This document shows positions 10,573-20,996 of a stretch of DNA of 64,000 bases, in pieces. The notes beneath the pieces were generated by a model. The model worked only from the letters and a program-made list of their open reading frames with translations. It did no database searches and was not told the DNA's origin. Every line of letters starts with the position of its first letter. Position 1 is the first letter of the stretch. The DNA is from Callosobruchus maculatus (Eukaryota > Arthropoda > Insecta > Coleoptera > Chrysomelidae): contig CATOUR010000205.1 of NCBI GenBank assembly GCA_951848785.1, forward strand, positions 1,550,001 to 1,614,000. The letters run 5' to 3'. Position numbers and translations under genes: made by a program.

Positions 10573-10770
10573 AGGGCTGTTCCAAATTACGGTTCTATCA
10601 CCGTCCTAGAACTGTTTTCATCATGCCCCACCCATTTTGTGATTCTAGAATCGATGATTGGTTGGTACGCTGGTGGACCAACCAATCATCGTTTTGAGAA
10701 CTGTAAAATGGGCGGGGCAGGATGAAAACAGTTCTAGGACGGTGATAGAACCATAATTGGGAACAGCCCT
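10573..10770. mobile_element. 198-bp palindromic MITE nested in copy B
   Basis: Same palindromic MITE as 2211-2408, at the equivalent position, with AGGGCTGTTCC-type inverted ends. It was present before the host element copied. Confidence 0.75.
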
Positions 10771-10979
10771 TCCGAAAGCTAAGTTAAGGTTCCTGATCCG
10801 TCAATCCTGTCAATCAATCGTCATTCGGTCATTGTCATTTCCAAATTCCATTGGGCTTTGGCTGTAATTTTCAACAATCTTAAAGTTATTATTATTTGTT
10901 TGCGTTTATTTGTACAGGATATCCTTTTATTCCATTTTAGTAGGTTTCAAGTTATTTTATCATAACATAACCAACAAGT

Positions 10980-11120
10980 ATGGGTAAAATCGATAGTGGA
11001 TTCACAAACGCCGATTCAGATAACCTGCCTAAAGTTGATATGGCTATGGTGAACGACTTTTATGTGGATAATATGCAGTTCTTCAATACGAAGATGAGAA
11101 ATGTGAAAGCTAAGAAGTGA
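10980..11120 (+). pseudogene. First exon of ISL2EU-type YqaJ/SWIM-like protein, copy B
   Basis: ATG at 10980 opens MGKIDSGFTNADSDNLPKVD, then MAMVNDFYVDNMQFF, then RNVKAKK and TGA at 11118. The donor GTGAGT starts at 11117, inside the last sense codon, and matches the consensus well. I read this as exon 1 of a multi-exon transposon gene whose later exons were lost by internal deletion, so that transcription from the element would splice into whatever lies downstream. The frame is intact in both copies. As it sits in the host intron on the sense strand, it could in principle produce a fusion transcript. Confidence 0.5.
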
Positions 11121-11402
11121 GTTTCAAATTATTTATAACACTTTGGATAGCAAATAACATGTTTATGTGAAATGTAAATGTTTTGCGAGTCGGAGCTGTT
11201 CTTGGCAACAATGCACTGCTGATAATTCGCGCGGTTGGCACTGATTGGCTGAATTTGAATTCCTTTCTTTAAACTTTAGAATGGAATTACTAAAAAACAA
11301 AATGATGTAGAAAGTAACGAAATGCAGCAGAACGTTTATTTGTGTATGCACTAAGCGGCCATAATAATTAAATCATTGTTCTTAACCTCGTGATACTAGT
11401 CC

Positions 11403-11620
11403 ATTGGTTGATGTAAATAAACAACTAATAGAACAAAATGTATGATACTAGACAAACATTTAATCAAAACACCAATTACTCTTTTGATTAATAGTGATAA
11501 AATTGAAGTGTTTACATCTATCACATGTCTGGGCATATCCTTTGGTTATATTATTTCAAATATATAAAAAAATAGAATTTCCTAAAGCCTCAGTGTTTAT
11601 GCTAAAGAAATTGTGTACAA
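11403..11620 (+). pseudogene. Non-LTR reverse transcriptase fragment, 3' part
   Basis: Continuation of the ORF at 9733: ATTGGTTGATGTAAATAAAC encodes NWL(D)VNK-like text, followed by KHLIKTPITLLINS- and KIEVFTSITCLGIS-like text in changing frames. This matches the thumb region after the catalytic YADD. It is broken by stops. Confidence 0.6.
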
Positions 11621-11903
11621 CATTATAATTTTTAGTATCGTCTTTTTATTTCTATTGTAGAACTGCGCGATTTCACGAATTTTCCAACCTTCTTCAATCT
11701 TAGCCACTATTTGAGCCTTCTCTATTTCAGATAATTGACGTGGCATTTTTATTTTTCAAATTTGTCAAACCCTGTCATGCATGACGTTTAGCAATAACCT
11801 TCAATAGACAACGACTGGCACCAGCTCGTTTTACACAAATATGGCGTAGGTTGTTCTGTTTCTAATTATTCCTGTACGCCTTTTTTATGAAAATAACTGT
11901 ATT

Positions 11904-13019
11904 AGTCCAAGAGCTCTGTCGAAAATCCTATTGTGAGGGGCCAGAACCTTCTTATTATCATCATTGCATTCCTTTTTAAATGATGTATCCATTATCGTAA
12001 CTGTGCTAGCGCAAATAATGCCGTAAAATATCGAAAATTAATTAAATAAGTACTTTTTGACACGAAAACCCATACATTGTATCAGTAGATTGAAAAATAC
12101 GTAGGAGCGTTCATTCGTGTGCGTACATGTAGAAAAAGTCACTGTGCCACGTCATATCCTGCCGCAACCTATGGCACAGCGTCTATTTTCCGAGGGGTAA
12201 ATCGGAATAATCAATTTTTTCTCCCACACGAAAAAGTACTTGATGAAAATTGTAGAAAATCACTATGAAAACTTGAAAAACCAACTGTGCCGACTCTCAT
12301 ATTGCCGAAAGTCCTCGGCACAGTGAATTTAATCGGAGCCCGTGCACACGACTATTCCGTAGGTTTTTGCGTCGAGTGTACGCCCATGATCGGAAACTTT
12401 GGAGCTGACTGTACCGATTTAAGCTTGACCATGCACGCTGCGATAAATAAAAAGGCTGTACTTAAACTGCCGTTCAACGGCAGCCTACTAAAATGCCGTT
12501 AACAGATGTGACGTCAGCTTCAAAGTTTCCGATCATGGGCGTACACTCGACGCAAAAACCTACGGAATAGACGTGTGCACGGGCTCGGAATAAATTCACT
12601 GTGCCGAGGACTTTCGGCAATCTGAGAGTCGGCACAGTTGGTTTTTCGAGTTTCCATCGTCATTTTCTACAATTTTCATCAAGGACTTTTTCGTGTGGGA
12701 GAAAAAAATATCTATATCCCGATTTACCCCTCGGGAAATAGACGCTGTGCCATAGGTTGCAGCAGGATATGACGTGGCACAGTGACTTTTTCTTCATGTA
12801 CGCACACGAATGAACGCTCCTACGTATTTTTCAATCTTCTGATATAATGTATAAGTTTTCGTATCAAAAAAGTACTTATTTAATTAATTTTCGATATTTT
12901 ACGGCATTATTTGCGCTAGCACAGTTACGATAATGGATACATCATTTAAAGAGGAATCCAATGATGATAATAAGAAGGTTCTGGCCCCTCACAATAGGAT
13001 TTTCGACTGGGCTCTTTGA
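11904..13019. mobile_element. 1.1-kb foldback element (near-perfect palindrome)
   Basis: Arms of about 510 bp, 11904-12412 and 12505-13019, are inverted copies of each other with roughly 90 bp between them. Shared landmarks are TCGAAAATCCTATTGTGAGG, GCTAGCGCAAATAATGCCG, GTAGGAGCGTTCATTCGTGT, CCAACTGTGCCGACTCTC and GCGTCGAGTGTACGCCCATG. No ORF spans it. The structure fits a foldback/long-TIR DNA element or a large MITE. Its right end lies about 105 bp before the acceptor of the next Zmynd8 exon, so the intronic transcript could form a very long hairpin there. Confidence 0.85.
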
Positions 13020-13123
13020 CTATATGTACTTACAGCAAATTAAGTCAATTTGTAGCATACTTGGAAACAGTTGTATTGTAGCAGTTATGCTAAATAAATC
13101 TACACGACTAGTACTACTATAAG

Positions 13124-13435
13124 GATGTGCCGCAACAGGTTCCGTCCGTGCTCGCCTCGCCACCGTCGGTGGGCGCCGCCGCGCTCGGCCCCCAACCACC
13201 CCCGTCACAGAACCAGCAACCAGCGCAACCGGCTGCCCCAGCTCCAACGGCTGCCGGTGGAGCGACGCTGCTCAAGCCGAACGTCAGGGCGTCCCAGAAC
13301 TACATTCCGCAGAACGAGACGGACGGTACGGGTCCACCGAACTCGTCCGCCCACCAACCGAACAACGTCATCCTGAACGACCTGCTCAATCAGCCCCTTT
13401 CGCAGCCGTTGGCCACGCCTGCTATCCCTTCACAG
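13124..13435 (+). CDS. Zmynd8: Zmynd8, internal exon 2 of 7 seen
   Basis: Acceptor ACTATAAG before 13124 (an alternative in-frame AG at 13110-13111 would add YYYK) and donor CAG|GTACAG at 13436 bound 104 codons in phase 0. The text is DVPQQVPSVLASPPSVGAAA, Pro/Gln-rich PPPSQNQQPAQPAAPAPTAA, then GGATLLKPNVRASQNYIPQN and NNVILNDLLNQPLSQPLATP. It is a disordered Pro/Ala/Gln-rich linker. The exon is visibly GC-rich against its AT-rich surroundings, unlike the shadow ORFs around it. It joins in phase 0 to both neighbours. No domain can be named; the family assignment comes from the chained exons. Confidence 0.75.
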
Positions 13436-13481
13436 GTACAGCGGCTTGGTTCCAAGAAAAAACTGGTCATGTCATCCCTTG

Positions 13482-14328
13482 AGGTTCTTTCCAACAGGCC
13501 TGAATACCGTACAATGTATCGTCACGGACATGCGCAGAACTTGAAATGCGTTCCAACACGTTTTGTGACCGTTCATGGAACGGTCCATAAAGCGTTCCAA
13601 CAGATTTCGTTACCGTTCATGGACGGTTTCTGTACGGTCAAATCGGTACTTGGTCCAAAGTAAGGACTGTGAGGACTGACATGCGCAGTAGAAAGTAAAC
13701 CGCCCGCTTGACGCACAATTTCATTTTGTTATTTCTATGCGCCTTCCGCTTTCTTGCTTCCTTGAATCTTTGAGTATGTGATTTGATTTTGCTTCTTTCG
13801 GTTTTGCTGTTGCTTGTTGTTTGGCTGGCTCGTTTGTTGGCCGAAACTTCACCAAAGCCAAAAATGGAAATGGAATCAAACAATAATGTTATACATGGTA
13901 TGTTATGATAAATTCGGTCATTTTTATGGAAAACATAACCCAGGTTCTTTGTTTATAGAACTACAGGAATACCTGATTGTGAGTGGCAACCATTATTCAT
14001 GGCTAAAATTACCCAAATAATCCTCATTTTTCGGTTGTGGTTGATAGACTAACACCAAGTCATCGTCAGAAAACTCAGGCCCCGATCAATTTTAATAAAG
14101 CTCTTTGCTTTTGACGGTGGCTTTTGAAATGAAATCGAGGTTAGTTTTTTTGATAGCTGTCAGAACTGACACGAGTCCAGTGAAATAAGAGAAAGAACCG
14201 TTCCAACATACTTTCCTGTTTGTACGGTCACGAAACCATCCAAAATCAACGCATGCGCACCACAAACGATCCGAACAGTTTCGTGACGGTTCAATGGACG
14301 GTACGAAATATGCTGTTGGAAAGAACCT
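13482..14328. mobile_element. PIF/Harbinger-like MITE starting 47 bp after a donor site
   Basis: Ends AGGTTCTTTCCAACAG and CTGTTGGAAAGAACCT are perfect inverted repeats, flanked by TTG (13479-13481 and 14329-14331). The arms carry repeated TACGGTC/GTTCATGGACGGT motifs. No transposase is seen. It begins 47 bp downstream of the last base of Zmynd8 exon 13124-13435. Confidence 0.7.
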
Positions 14329-14521
14329 TTGGGCTTCTTATTATTATTGAAATCAACTCGTATTCCACGAAAGCTTGGGGTTGTGTCTGGATAACGGTAG
14401 ATACCAGCATAAAGTGGACCAACGAAAAAAAATTTAACTCACAAAATTTTTTGCCTTTATTATTTGAAATAATCGTAACTTTTGAAGCATTGCATGCATT
14501 TCGCTGAAATGAAAACATTAA

Positions 14522-15008
14522 TGCCCAGTTTCACAATCATTGGTAACCCCTAGTAGTCACTTGACCCACAGATGGAAGTCATCCAGTAGTTATCGGAGAG
14601 CTCTGTTTCACAAAGAAAACCAATGGTTGAACTTATTTATTTTTAAGTTGGCACCACGGATTGATCTCAGAGCACTGCCATAATGGTGTTCCGTGAATAA
14701 CAGCTAACCCTTTGACAAAGAAACCTAACCTTTCTTTTCATATTTTTGAATTATGTCATTACAGAGTATATTCAAAATCCATCGACGTCTTAGACGTCAG
14801 TATCAAAATCCATGTTTTTATAACCTCCAAAGCTGTCATCGATTGACCACAATAAACGCTAAGATAACCCATACCGCATCCTTGGGTTAACATAACTACT
14901 GGTTGACCAGAGCTTTTGACGTATACCGTCGATTATGAAATGGATTATTTTCGCTAACCACTAGTTTTCTATTGACCACTAGTTAACTAACGATTGTGAA
15001 AACGGGCC
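14522..15008. mobile_element. MITE family G (GGCCCAGTTTCACAAT), copy 1
   Basis: Left TGCCCAGTTTCACAATCATT and a right end related to its reverse complement (GATTGTGAAAACGGGCC), flanked by TAA on both sides (14519-14521 and 15009-15011). It shares internal blocks with copies at 36546, 38802 and 41016. TAA/TTA duplications indicate mobilisation by a PIF/Harbinger transposase. Confidence 0.85.
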
Positions 15009-15203
15009 TAAAAATAACTAATAATAGATCCTGCGTATCGAATAAAAAAGTCCGCAAAGAAAGTAATTGAGCTTCGGAAAAAATTGTTTTTTTAGTGATA
15101 TTAGACCTTTGACTGAATTTCGATTTTGAAATACATAACTATACTTTTTTGTCTCGTCCCACGGATCCCGATCCAATATCCTGTCTAACAAAAAGATTGC
15201 AAC

Positions 15204-16050
15204 CACAGAGTTAACATCTCTAGAGGGACTGTAAACAAAAAAATGCACAGATCGCTGACCAGCCAACATGTAACGGAAATTTTGACTGCTTGAGGGCATT
15301 ACCAGTGGCGTACGACATTATATTAAAATTGGATGTTCATTAATAGATTCAATTATTACTGTGCTGTTACAAAGTGGTACATTTATTATTAGTATTTAGC
15401 TATACTTAGAGAGTTACTCTTATTATAATTTGATTGTAACAGTTGATAATTTATTATTACCATGAAGGGTTTCCCCATATTTTACGCTACTGAAAAGCAA
15501 AACAAAACCTATACTGACCTATGATAAGTGGTGTTCACCATTCGTCGCTATTGCAGCAAACTATGCACTTTTTATTTCGTCCCATCATGCAATTATGACA
15601 ATATTGTTCATAAATAATTTAATCCACACCACAAATAGTCACAAAGTCACTCAAGTATACACTAAAACAACAAAAATCTCAACATACGCAATGAGCATAG
15701 CTACAATGACAGCCACATGACAGCTTTAGGGGACGCCGATTGTAGGTTGCCAGATTTACGACATATTAGAAGTTATTGCGACATTCCGCTATGAAATTTA
15801 CCATTTTTGAGATTTCGTTAAATCAATACAAATTATCTTCACGTAAATCAGTTACATTGCAAGTATATTTTAATGTATAGTTGAATACCCAGTTAAATAC
15901 TTTGCGGAACGTGTGTTCAAAGAGCGGAAACTGCCAGATTTTGAACAAATTGAAAGGTCCTTAAGGGGGCGAAGAAGAGTGGCAATAGCGCTATAGATGT
16001 TGGCTGGCCAATATTCAAATTAGGCTCCCTCTAGAGATGTTAACTCTGTG
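15204..16050. mobile_element. TIR element with perfect 8-bp target duplication
   Basis: Ends CACAGAGTTAACATCTCTAG and its exact reverse complement (25 bp in all) are flanked by ATTGCAAC on both sides (15196-15203 and 16051-16058). An 8-bp duplication points to hAT or P superfamilies. On the minus strand near 15588 a short frame opens MMGRNKKCIVCCNSDEW with a C-x2-C pair, compatible with a remnant THAP first exon, which would favour P. It has lost its transposase. Confidence 0.8.
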
Positions 16051-16454
16051 ATTGCAACGTTTTACCTCTAGCACAAGATTTTTCACAAGATGTTCAGCCG
16101 AAGAACCATCGTGTGGGTAGGCGTCGCTCATTGATTATCATTGCTAAAGTACAGATTCTGACCCTTTTTTGCATCATCTTCAATTTAGCGTCTTGTAGAA
16201 AAGCATGTGTGCAGGCAACGATGATACAAAAAAGGGTCTGTATACTTGAGCGATGATAGAAAATGATCGATAAGCGCCGCTTCGCTCTCGCAGATGCTTC
16301 GACTTGTCAAGTAGGGAAGCTTGTGCTAAAGATAGAACGTTGTAGTTCTTTGATTGGGTAGGATATTGGATGAGGATTATCGGGGCGAGATAAAAAATAC
16401 GGTTATGGAGGTATTTTCTTAAAAATTGAAATTTCGGTAAAACAAAGTCAAAAA

Positions 16455-17860
16455 TATATACAATGTGTTCCAACATCATGTCGAGAAACTTTGAGGTATG
16501 AAAATACAATTAAATTTATCGAGAAAAAATGCGAAAAAAAGGCGTCAACCTTTTAATTAATGTTTTATTACATTTTCAATTTCTGTATCACGACTACATG
16601 GATTAGCGCAGTTGTAGCGCCATAGCTTGATTATTTATCGACCGATTCACGGCATTTTATAGGAGAATGACTGGGCATATCAACTAAAGCAAAAAAAGAT
16701 AATAACTGACAATTTCTAAGGCTAAAAAAATTCACCAAACTAAAAAAAAGTTTTTTTGAAATGCACATATTTGGGTTACAAATAATTTGAAAAAAAGCCG
16801 TATAAGTGCCTGTTTATTAAGACATTTTAATGTTTAGCAGGTAGTTTCCTTTTTTAAGTTTGGTGGATTTTTTTAGCCTTAGAAATTGTCGGATATCATT
16901 TTTTGTCTTAGTTGACATGCCCAGTCATTCCTCTATAAAATGGGCCCAAAAACTTGTGAATCGCTCGATAAATAATCAAGATATGGCGTTACAACTGCGT
17001 GAACACATGGTGCTGTGATACAGAAGTCATAATACAAAAGGCCTATCTGCCGAAAATTTTCGTGCTACACACACGAAATGCATGTGGCTAGACAGGAAAC
17101 GTCCTGCTAAACATTAAACTGTCTTAATAAATAAGCACTATTACGGCTTTTTTCAAATTATTTGCAAGTAACGAAAACAAGTGCATTACAAAAAAAAATT
17201 CAGTTTGGTGAATTTTTTTAGCCTTAGAAATTGTCAGATATTGTATTTTTTGCCTTAGTTGATATACCCAGTCATTCCCCTATAAAATGAGTCCAAAAAG
17301 TCGTGAATCGCTCAATAGATAATCAAGATATGGCATTACAACTGCGTGAACACAGGGCGCTGTGATACAGAAGTCATAATACAAAAAGGCCTATTCTGTC
17401 GAAAATTTTAGTGCTACGTACACGAATTGCATGTGATAAGACAGGAAACATCCTGCTAAACATTAAAATGTCTTAATAAATAGGCACTAATACGGCTTTT
17501 TTTTTCAAATTATTTGTAAGTAACCCAAATAAGTGCATTTAAAAAATCTTTTTTTCAGTTTGGCGAATTTTTTTAGCCTTAGAATTTGTTAGGTATTATC
17601 TTTTTTTGCTTTAGTTGATATGCCCAAGTCATTCTCCTATAAAATAAGTCCAAAATGTCGTAAATCGGTCGATAAATAATCAAGCTATGGCGCTACAACT
17701 GCGCGAACCCATGGAGTCGTGATACTGAAATTGAAAATGCAATAAAAAATTAATGAAAAGGTTGACCCCTTTTTTCGCATTGTTTCTCGCTAACTTTAGT
17801 TGTATTTTCATACCTCAAAGTTTGTCGACAGGATGGTGGAACACATTGTAATAATCAATT
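16455..17860. mobile_element. Galileo/Foldback-like element with tandem repeats in the TIRs
   Basis: The outer arms, about 16455 onward and back from about 17860, are inverted copies (ACAATGTGTTCCA, TTTGAGGTATGAAAATACAA). Inside, a unit of about 350 bp (ACAACTGCG(T/C)GAAC at 16991, 17338 and 17695; TTTTTTTAGCCTTAGAA) occurs once inverted (16560-16860) and more than twice direct (16860-17760). Long TIRs built of tandem subrepeats are characteristic of Galileo and Foldback elements. No ORF is found. Confidence 0.65.
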
Positions 17861-19320
17861 TTTTGTAGCTCACTTTTCTAGGCGGCATTTTTTATTCTCT
17901 AAGCAGCATCTCTTAGCAGACAGCAATGTTTTTATTTCAGTGAAATGGAGGCAATGCTTCGAAGGTACTGATGATTTCTATTATAAAGGACAAAAAAGTA
18001 AAAACTCATCACAAAGCAAAAAGATTGAGATTATTAAAAAAATGTTTTTTCAATAAATTTTAATCTAGTTTCACCCAATTTCGTTTGTGCACTTTATGCT
18101 GTGACACTATATGGTAAAGCAATTGAAACGTTGGCTGAAAATTGTATAGACAATGGAAATTCGAAATTTACCTTTTGAAACATCTACTGCGTCTATAAAT
18201 CGAAAAATTCATTTTTTTTTCACAAACTTTGACAACCTGTATCCTGAAATCCTGTCAAATAGAAGAACAAAGTTGACTTGTTTTGTTCAAACATTTTTTT
18301 CGACAGGCTATGAAAAGGATTTTATGTTTTCCCTCGAAAACAAAGTGCGATACGAAGAGACATCAAGACACAAAAAGGTTATGTTTTTATCAGTTTACTC
18401 TGAAGAACAACATTTACTTTTTTTTAAATAAATTTTTTTCTAATATTGGTTGTGGGACAGCCCCCGAGACGATACTGGAAATGATAATTATCTTCTAGTC
18501 AGAGCTGACCTAGCGCCTTATTGCAGTGAACAAGACTGCCAAATTACAAAAAAATCGGATCAATGATATTTAGGAAATTAAAAAAACTTTGACACCATGT
18601 ATCTTAAAAAGTAATCTTTTACGCAACTATACACGAAATTTCCACTTTAAAATAAATTTTTCTCTTGTTACTAAAAAGTGGACCACTCTGAATAAATCGC
18701 CCTCGTACCTCCACTATATTCGTACCCTAAGGTTCCGCAGTGCAACACCTCAAATGGGTTTTAGCGAGGAAATACTAGGCCTCACATGCGTAGGTAATTG
18801 CTGGTCTTGTTATGATGTTATAATTCTTAATCAAACTTAGAATGACTGCAAGTTTGAAAACGTAATTTGGAATTTGGTTTTTACGCATCAGCGCCAGGTA
18901 CTAATGTTGAAATCGATGTGTTTAAGAGTAGTTATGTAATTTCTGAAACTTATCCTGTGGTTGTCTCTCTGTTCCACCGCGCTTCACTGGCATTTCCATG
19001 AAAAACCATATACTAGAAGATAAACTTTACCATCGTTTTGTCCACCCCTGTGGCATATATCAAAGTACAAAATGCAATAAGAAAAGACACTTTGAATAAA
19101 TCACGTTGTTTGACAGCTGTCATAAAATTCAAAATGTTTAATTACCTTCCCAACTAACGGTGATTCTGAAATCTCGAAGAAAACCAGAATGTTACATTTG
19201 CATGTTTGATGAATCCAAAATGAGAGCCAGTAATAACATCAGCGTCTTAGAATCACGATGCTGTCTTGTCTTATGACTTAATAATGTAATACATAGACTG
19301 CAACCACCAGTCGAAACATT
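17861..19320. other. Intron stretch without recognised gene
   Basis: AT-rich intron. It holds a diverged pair of blocks around CTTTGACA(A/C)C(C/A)TGTATC (18225 and 18585) and one copy of the CTTATCCTGTGG dispersed repeat (18925-19060). ORFs of 70-92 codons near 18153-18498 are low-complexity Phe/Lys-rich and look like chance. Confidence 0.5.
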
Positions 19321-19947
19321 CGTTTTTTGCCTAGATAATAACGTATTTGTCAGAGCTTCTTACAATCAAATCAGAAGTATACAACTACGAATGTGCAACT
19401 TGTATTAAAAACAAGTCTCCCCCGATTGTCAAACATGATCAATATCAATATTTTACAGGCGATAGAGAGCTGTACATCAACGCAATATTTTATTCCGTTG
19501 GTGGATATATTTTATTTAGCGCCCCCAACCTTTCAATACATGTTTACCAGAAAAAATGTTTGAGATGGAGATAATCTGTAATTGGCAAGGCGGGTACGAC
19601 TTCGACTGCCATAATCAAATAAACGATAAATCCCTTTGTGAAGTAATACTATTCTCAACTGTATTGTTTTAGCAAGGTATAAGCCCAAATGCCAGATACG
19701 CCTATGGTGAACATGCTCATTTAAACGTCGCGCGCTGTTCAAAGACTCGACACTTCCAGAATGAACGTCATTTTTATAACCTCTATGTCGTATTTGTCTT
19801 GACAGCTTGGACAATCTTGACATACAAATGTCGCGCGCTCTATGACATAGACAGACTGCTTTTCATGGGCGGCCTATCATCGGTCATATGTCAAGGTTCT
19901 AACCTAATATTTTACGTGATAGTGATAAAATTATTATGTTTATTTAA

Positions 19948-20094
19948 GGCCTGGTCAAACAGAGAACGCGGCGGTCCGGCGTTCTCTAACAATACAATGG
20001 AACGCCGAACGCCGCGTTCTAGACCGCCGCGTTACAGCGTTCCATTGTATTGTTAGAGAACGCCGGACCGCCGCGTTCTCTGTTTGACCGGGCC
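19948..20094. mobile_element. 147-bp near-perfect palindromic MITE
   Basis: GGCCTGGTCAAACAGAGAAC at the left, its near-perfect inverse at the right, with arms continuing through GCGGCGGTCCGGCGTTCTC. It is flanked by TTTAA (19943-19947 and 20095-20099), ambiguous with a TTA duplication. It is markedly GC-rich in an AT-rich intron and would form an almost complete hairpin. Confidence 0.85.
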
Positions 20095-20390
20095 TTTAAA
20101 GATGAAATATTGAGTTTATTACGCTATAACAATTGAAACCAAGATCAGCAGAAGTAAGCGTTGACTAGTAATAGTGTAAGCAGCAATATGTAATAGGATT
20201 TGCAGGGACTGATTATTGTTTCTCATTAATTGAAAAAATAATTCCCAGGGAGATTGTCTCATTAACTAGCTCATTTAGGTAAGTTCGAATGGCCTTTATC
20301 AACATTTATATACACTATGTTTGGAATATAGTATATATATCTCGGTAAATAGTGGTTTTATAAAAAAAATTATATGTAACTTGTTTAATA

Positions 20391-20892
20391 CCCGTTTTAC
20401 CTCAACAATAAATCTATGGTTTTGATTCGTGGATTCAGTTCGTGGTCGAAATTGACAAGTGTAAAACAGGAATTGGACGTCAAATAAGGCAATGGATTTC
20501 TTCCAATTTCTTCTTGGATCTCTTCACTGATTTAGAACCTTTTCTAATCTGAGGTCAAGTTTGACGTAAAATTTGGTAGTGCCAACCTTAAAAATCATAT
20601 GATGCATGTCAAGCATGTTGCATACCCGTCTCTGTATATTATTAAACATTTTTTTAAGTGAAAATTCGCAATCAAATTAAGTTTTACTGTCAAAGAGCCA
20701 CAAAAAAAGGGTATTGGAAAGATCTTGCGAAAACCGCCAAATCATATGACAGCAACAGTGTTGGCAGCACTGCATGCTGTCACAAAATCCATGGTTTCAT
20801 TCTCAGATGTAAAACAAAATCAATTTGACCTTGAAAACGACCATAGATCGATCAATGAACGAATTCGTGAGAAAATGTCGATGTAAAACGGG
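20391..20892. mobile_element. TA-flanked MITE (CCCGTTTTAC ends)
   Basis: Left CCCGTTTTACCTC and right GATGTAAAACGGG are inverted, flanked by TA on both sides, as for Tc1/mariner-mobilised MITEs. About 500 bp, no ORF. Confidence 0.65.
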
Positions 20893-20996
20893 TATAATAT
20901 AGTATTTCCCATAGCACGGACGAATTCAATCGCTTTGCATCAAATGACTCACGAAAAACAATAGATTTTTTTTAAATCGCAATGTACCTTTTCATT

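Larger units (their letters stand above)
10269..11402 (+). mobile_element. ISL2EU-like non-autonomous element, copy B (1134 bp)
   Basis: It has the same GGACTAGTATCA ends and the same length as copy A, in opposite orientation, with AT on both sides (10267-10268 and 11403-11404). It split a reverse transcriptase ORF: the flanks rejoin as TTATCAATTGGTTGATG, which encodes text like LSNWLDVNKQ expected after the YADD region. Coordinates of inner features map onto copy A by simple reflection where I checked (the ATG at 10980 onto 2001), so there appears to be no net indel between the copies. Substitutions are few. The copies are therefore young, or one is recent. Confidence 0.75.

Noticed and set aside
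12287..12502. 71-codon ORF across the centre of the foldback
   Set aside because: It spans the hairpin loop and arm; the mirrored arm gives no equivalent frame, so it is a by-product of the palindrome.
18153..18498. Two overlapping ORFs of 92 and 71 codons
   Set aside because: Low-complexity Phe/Lys/Asn text, no family pattern, overlapping in two frames; likely chance in AT-rich intron.
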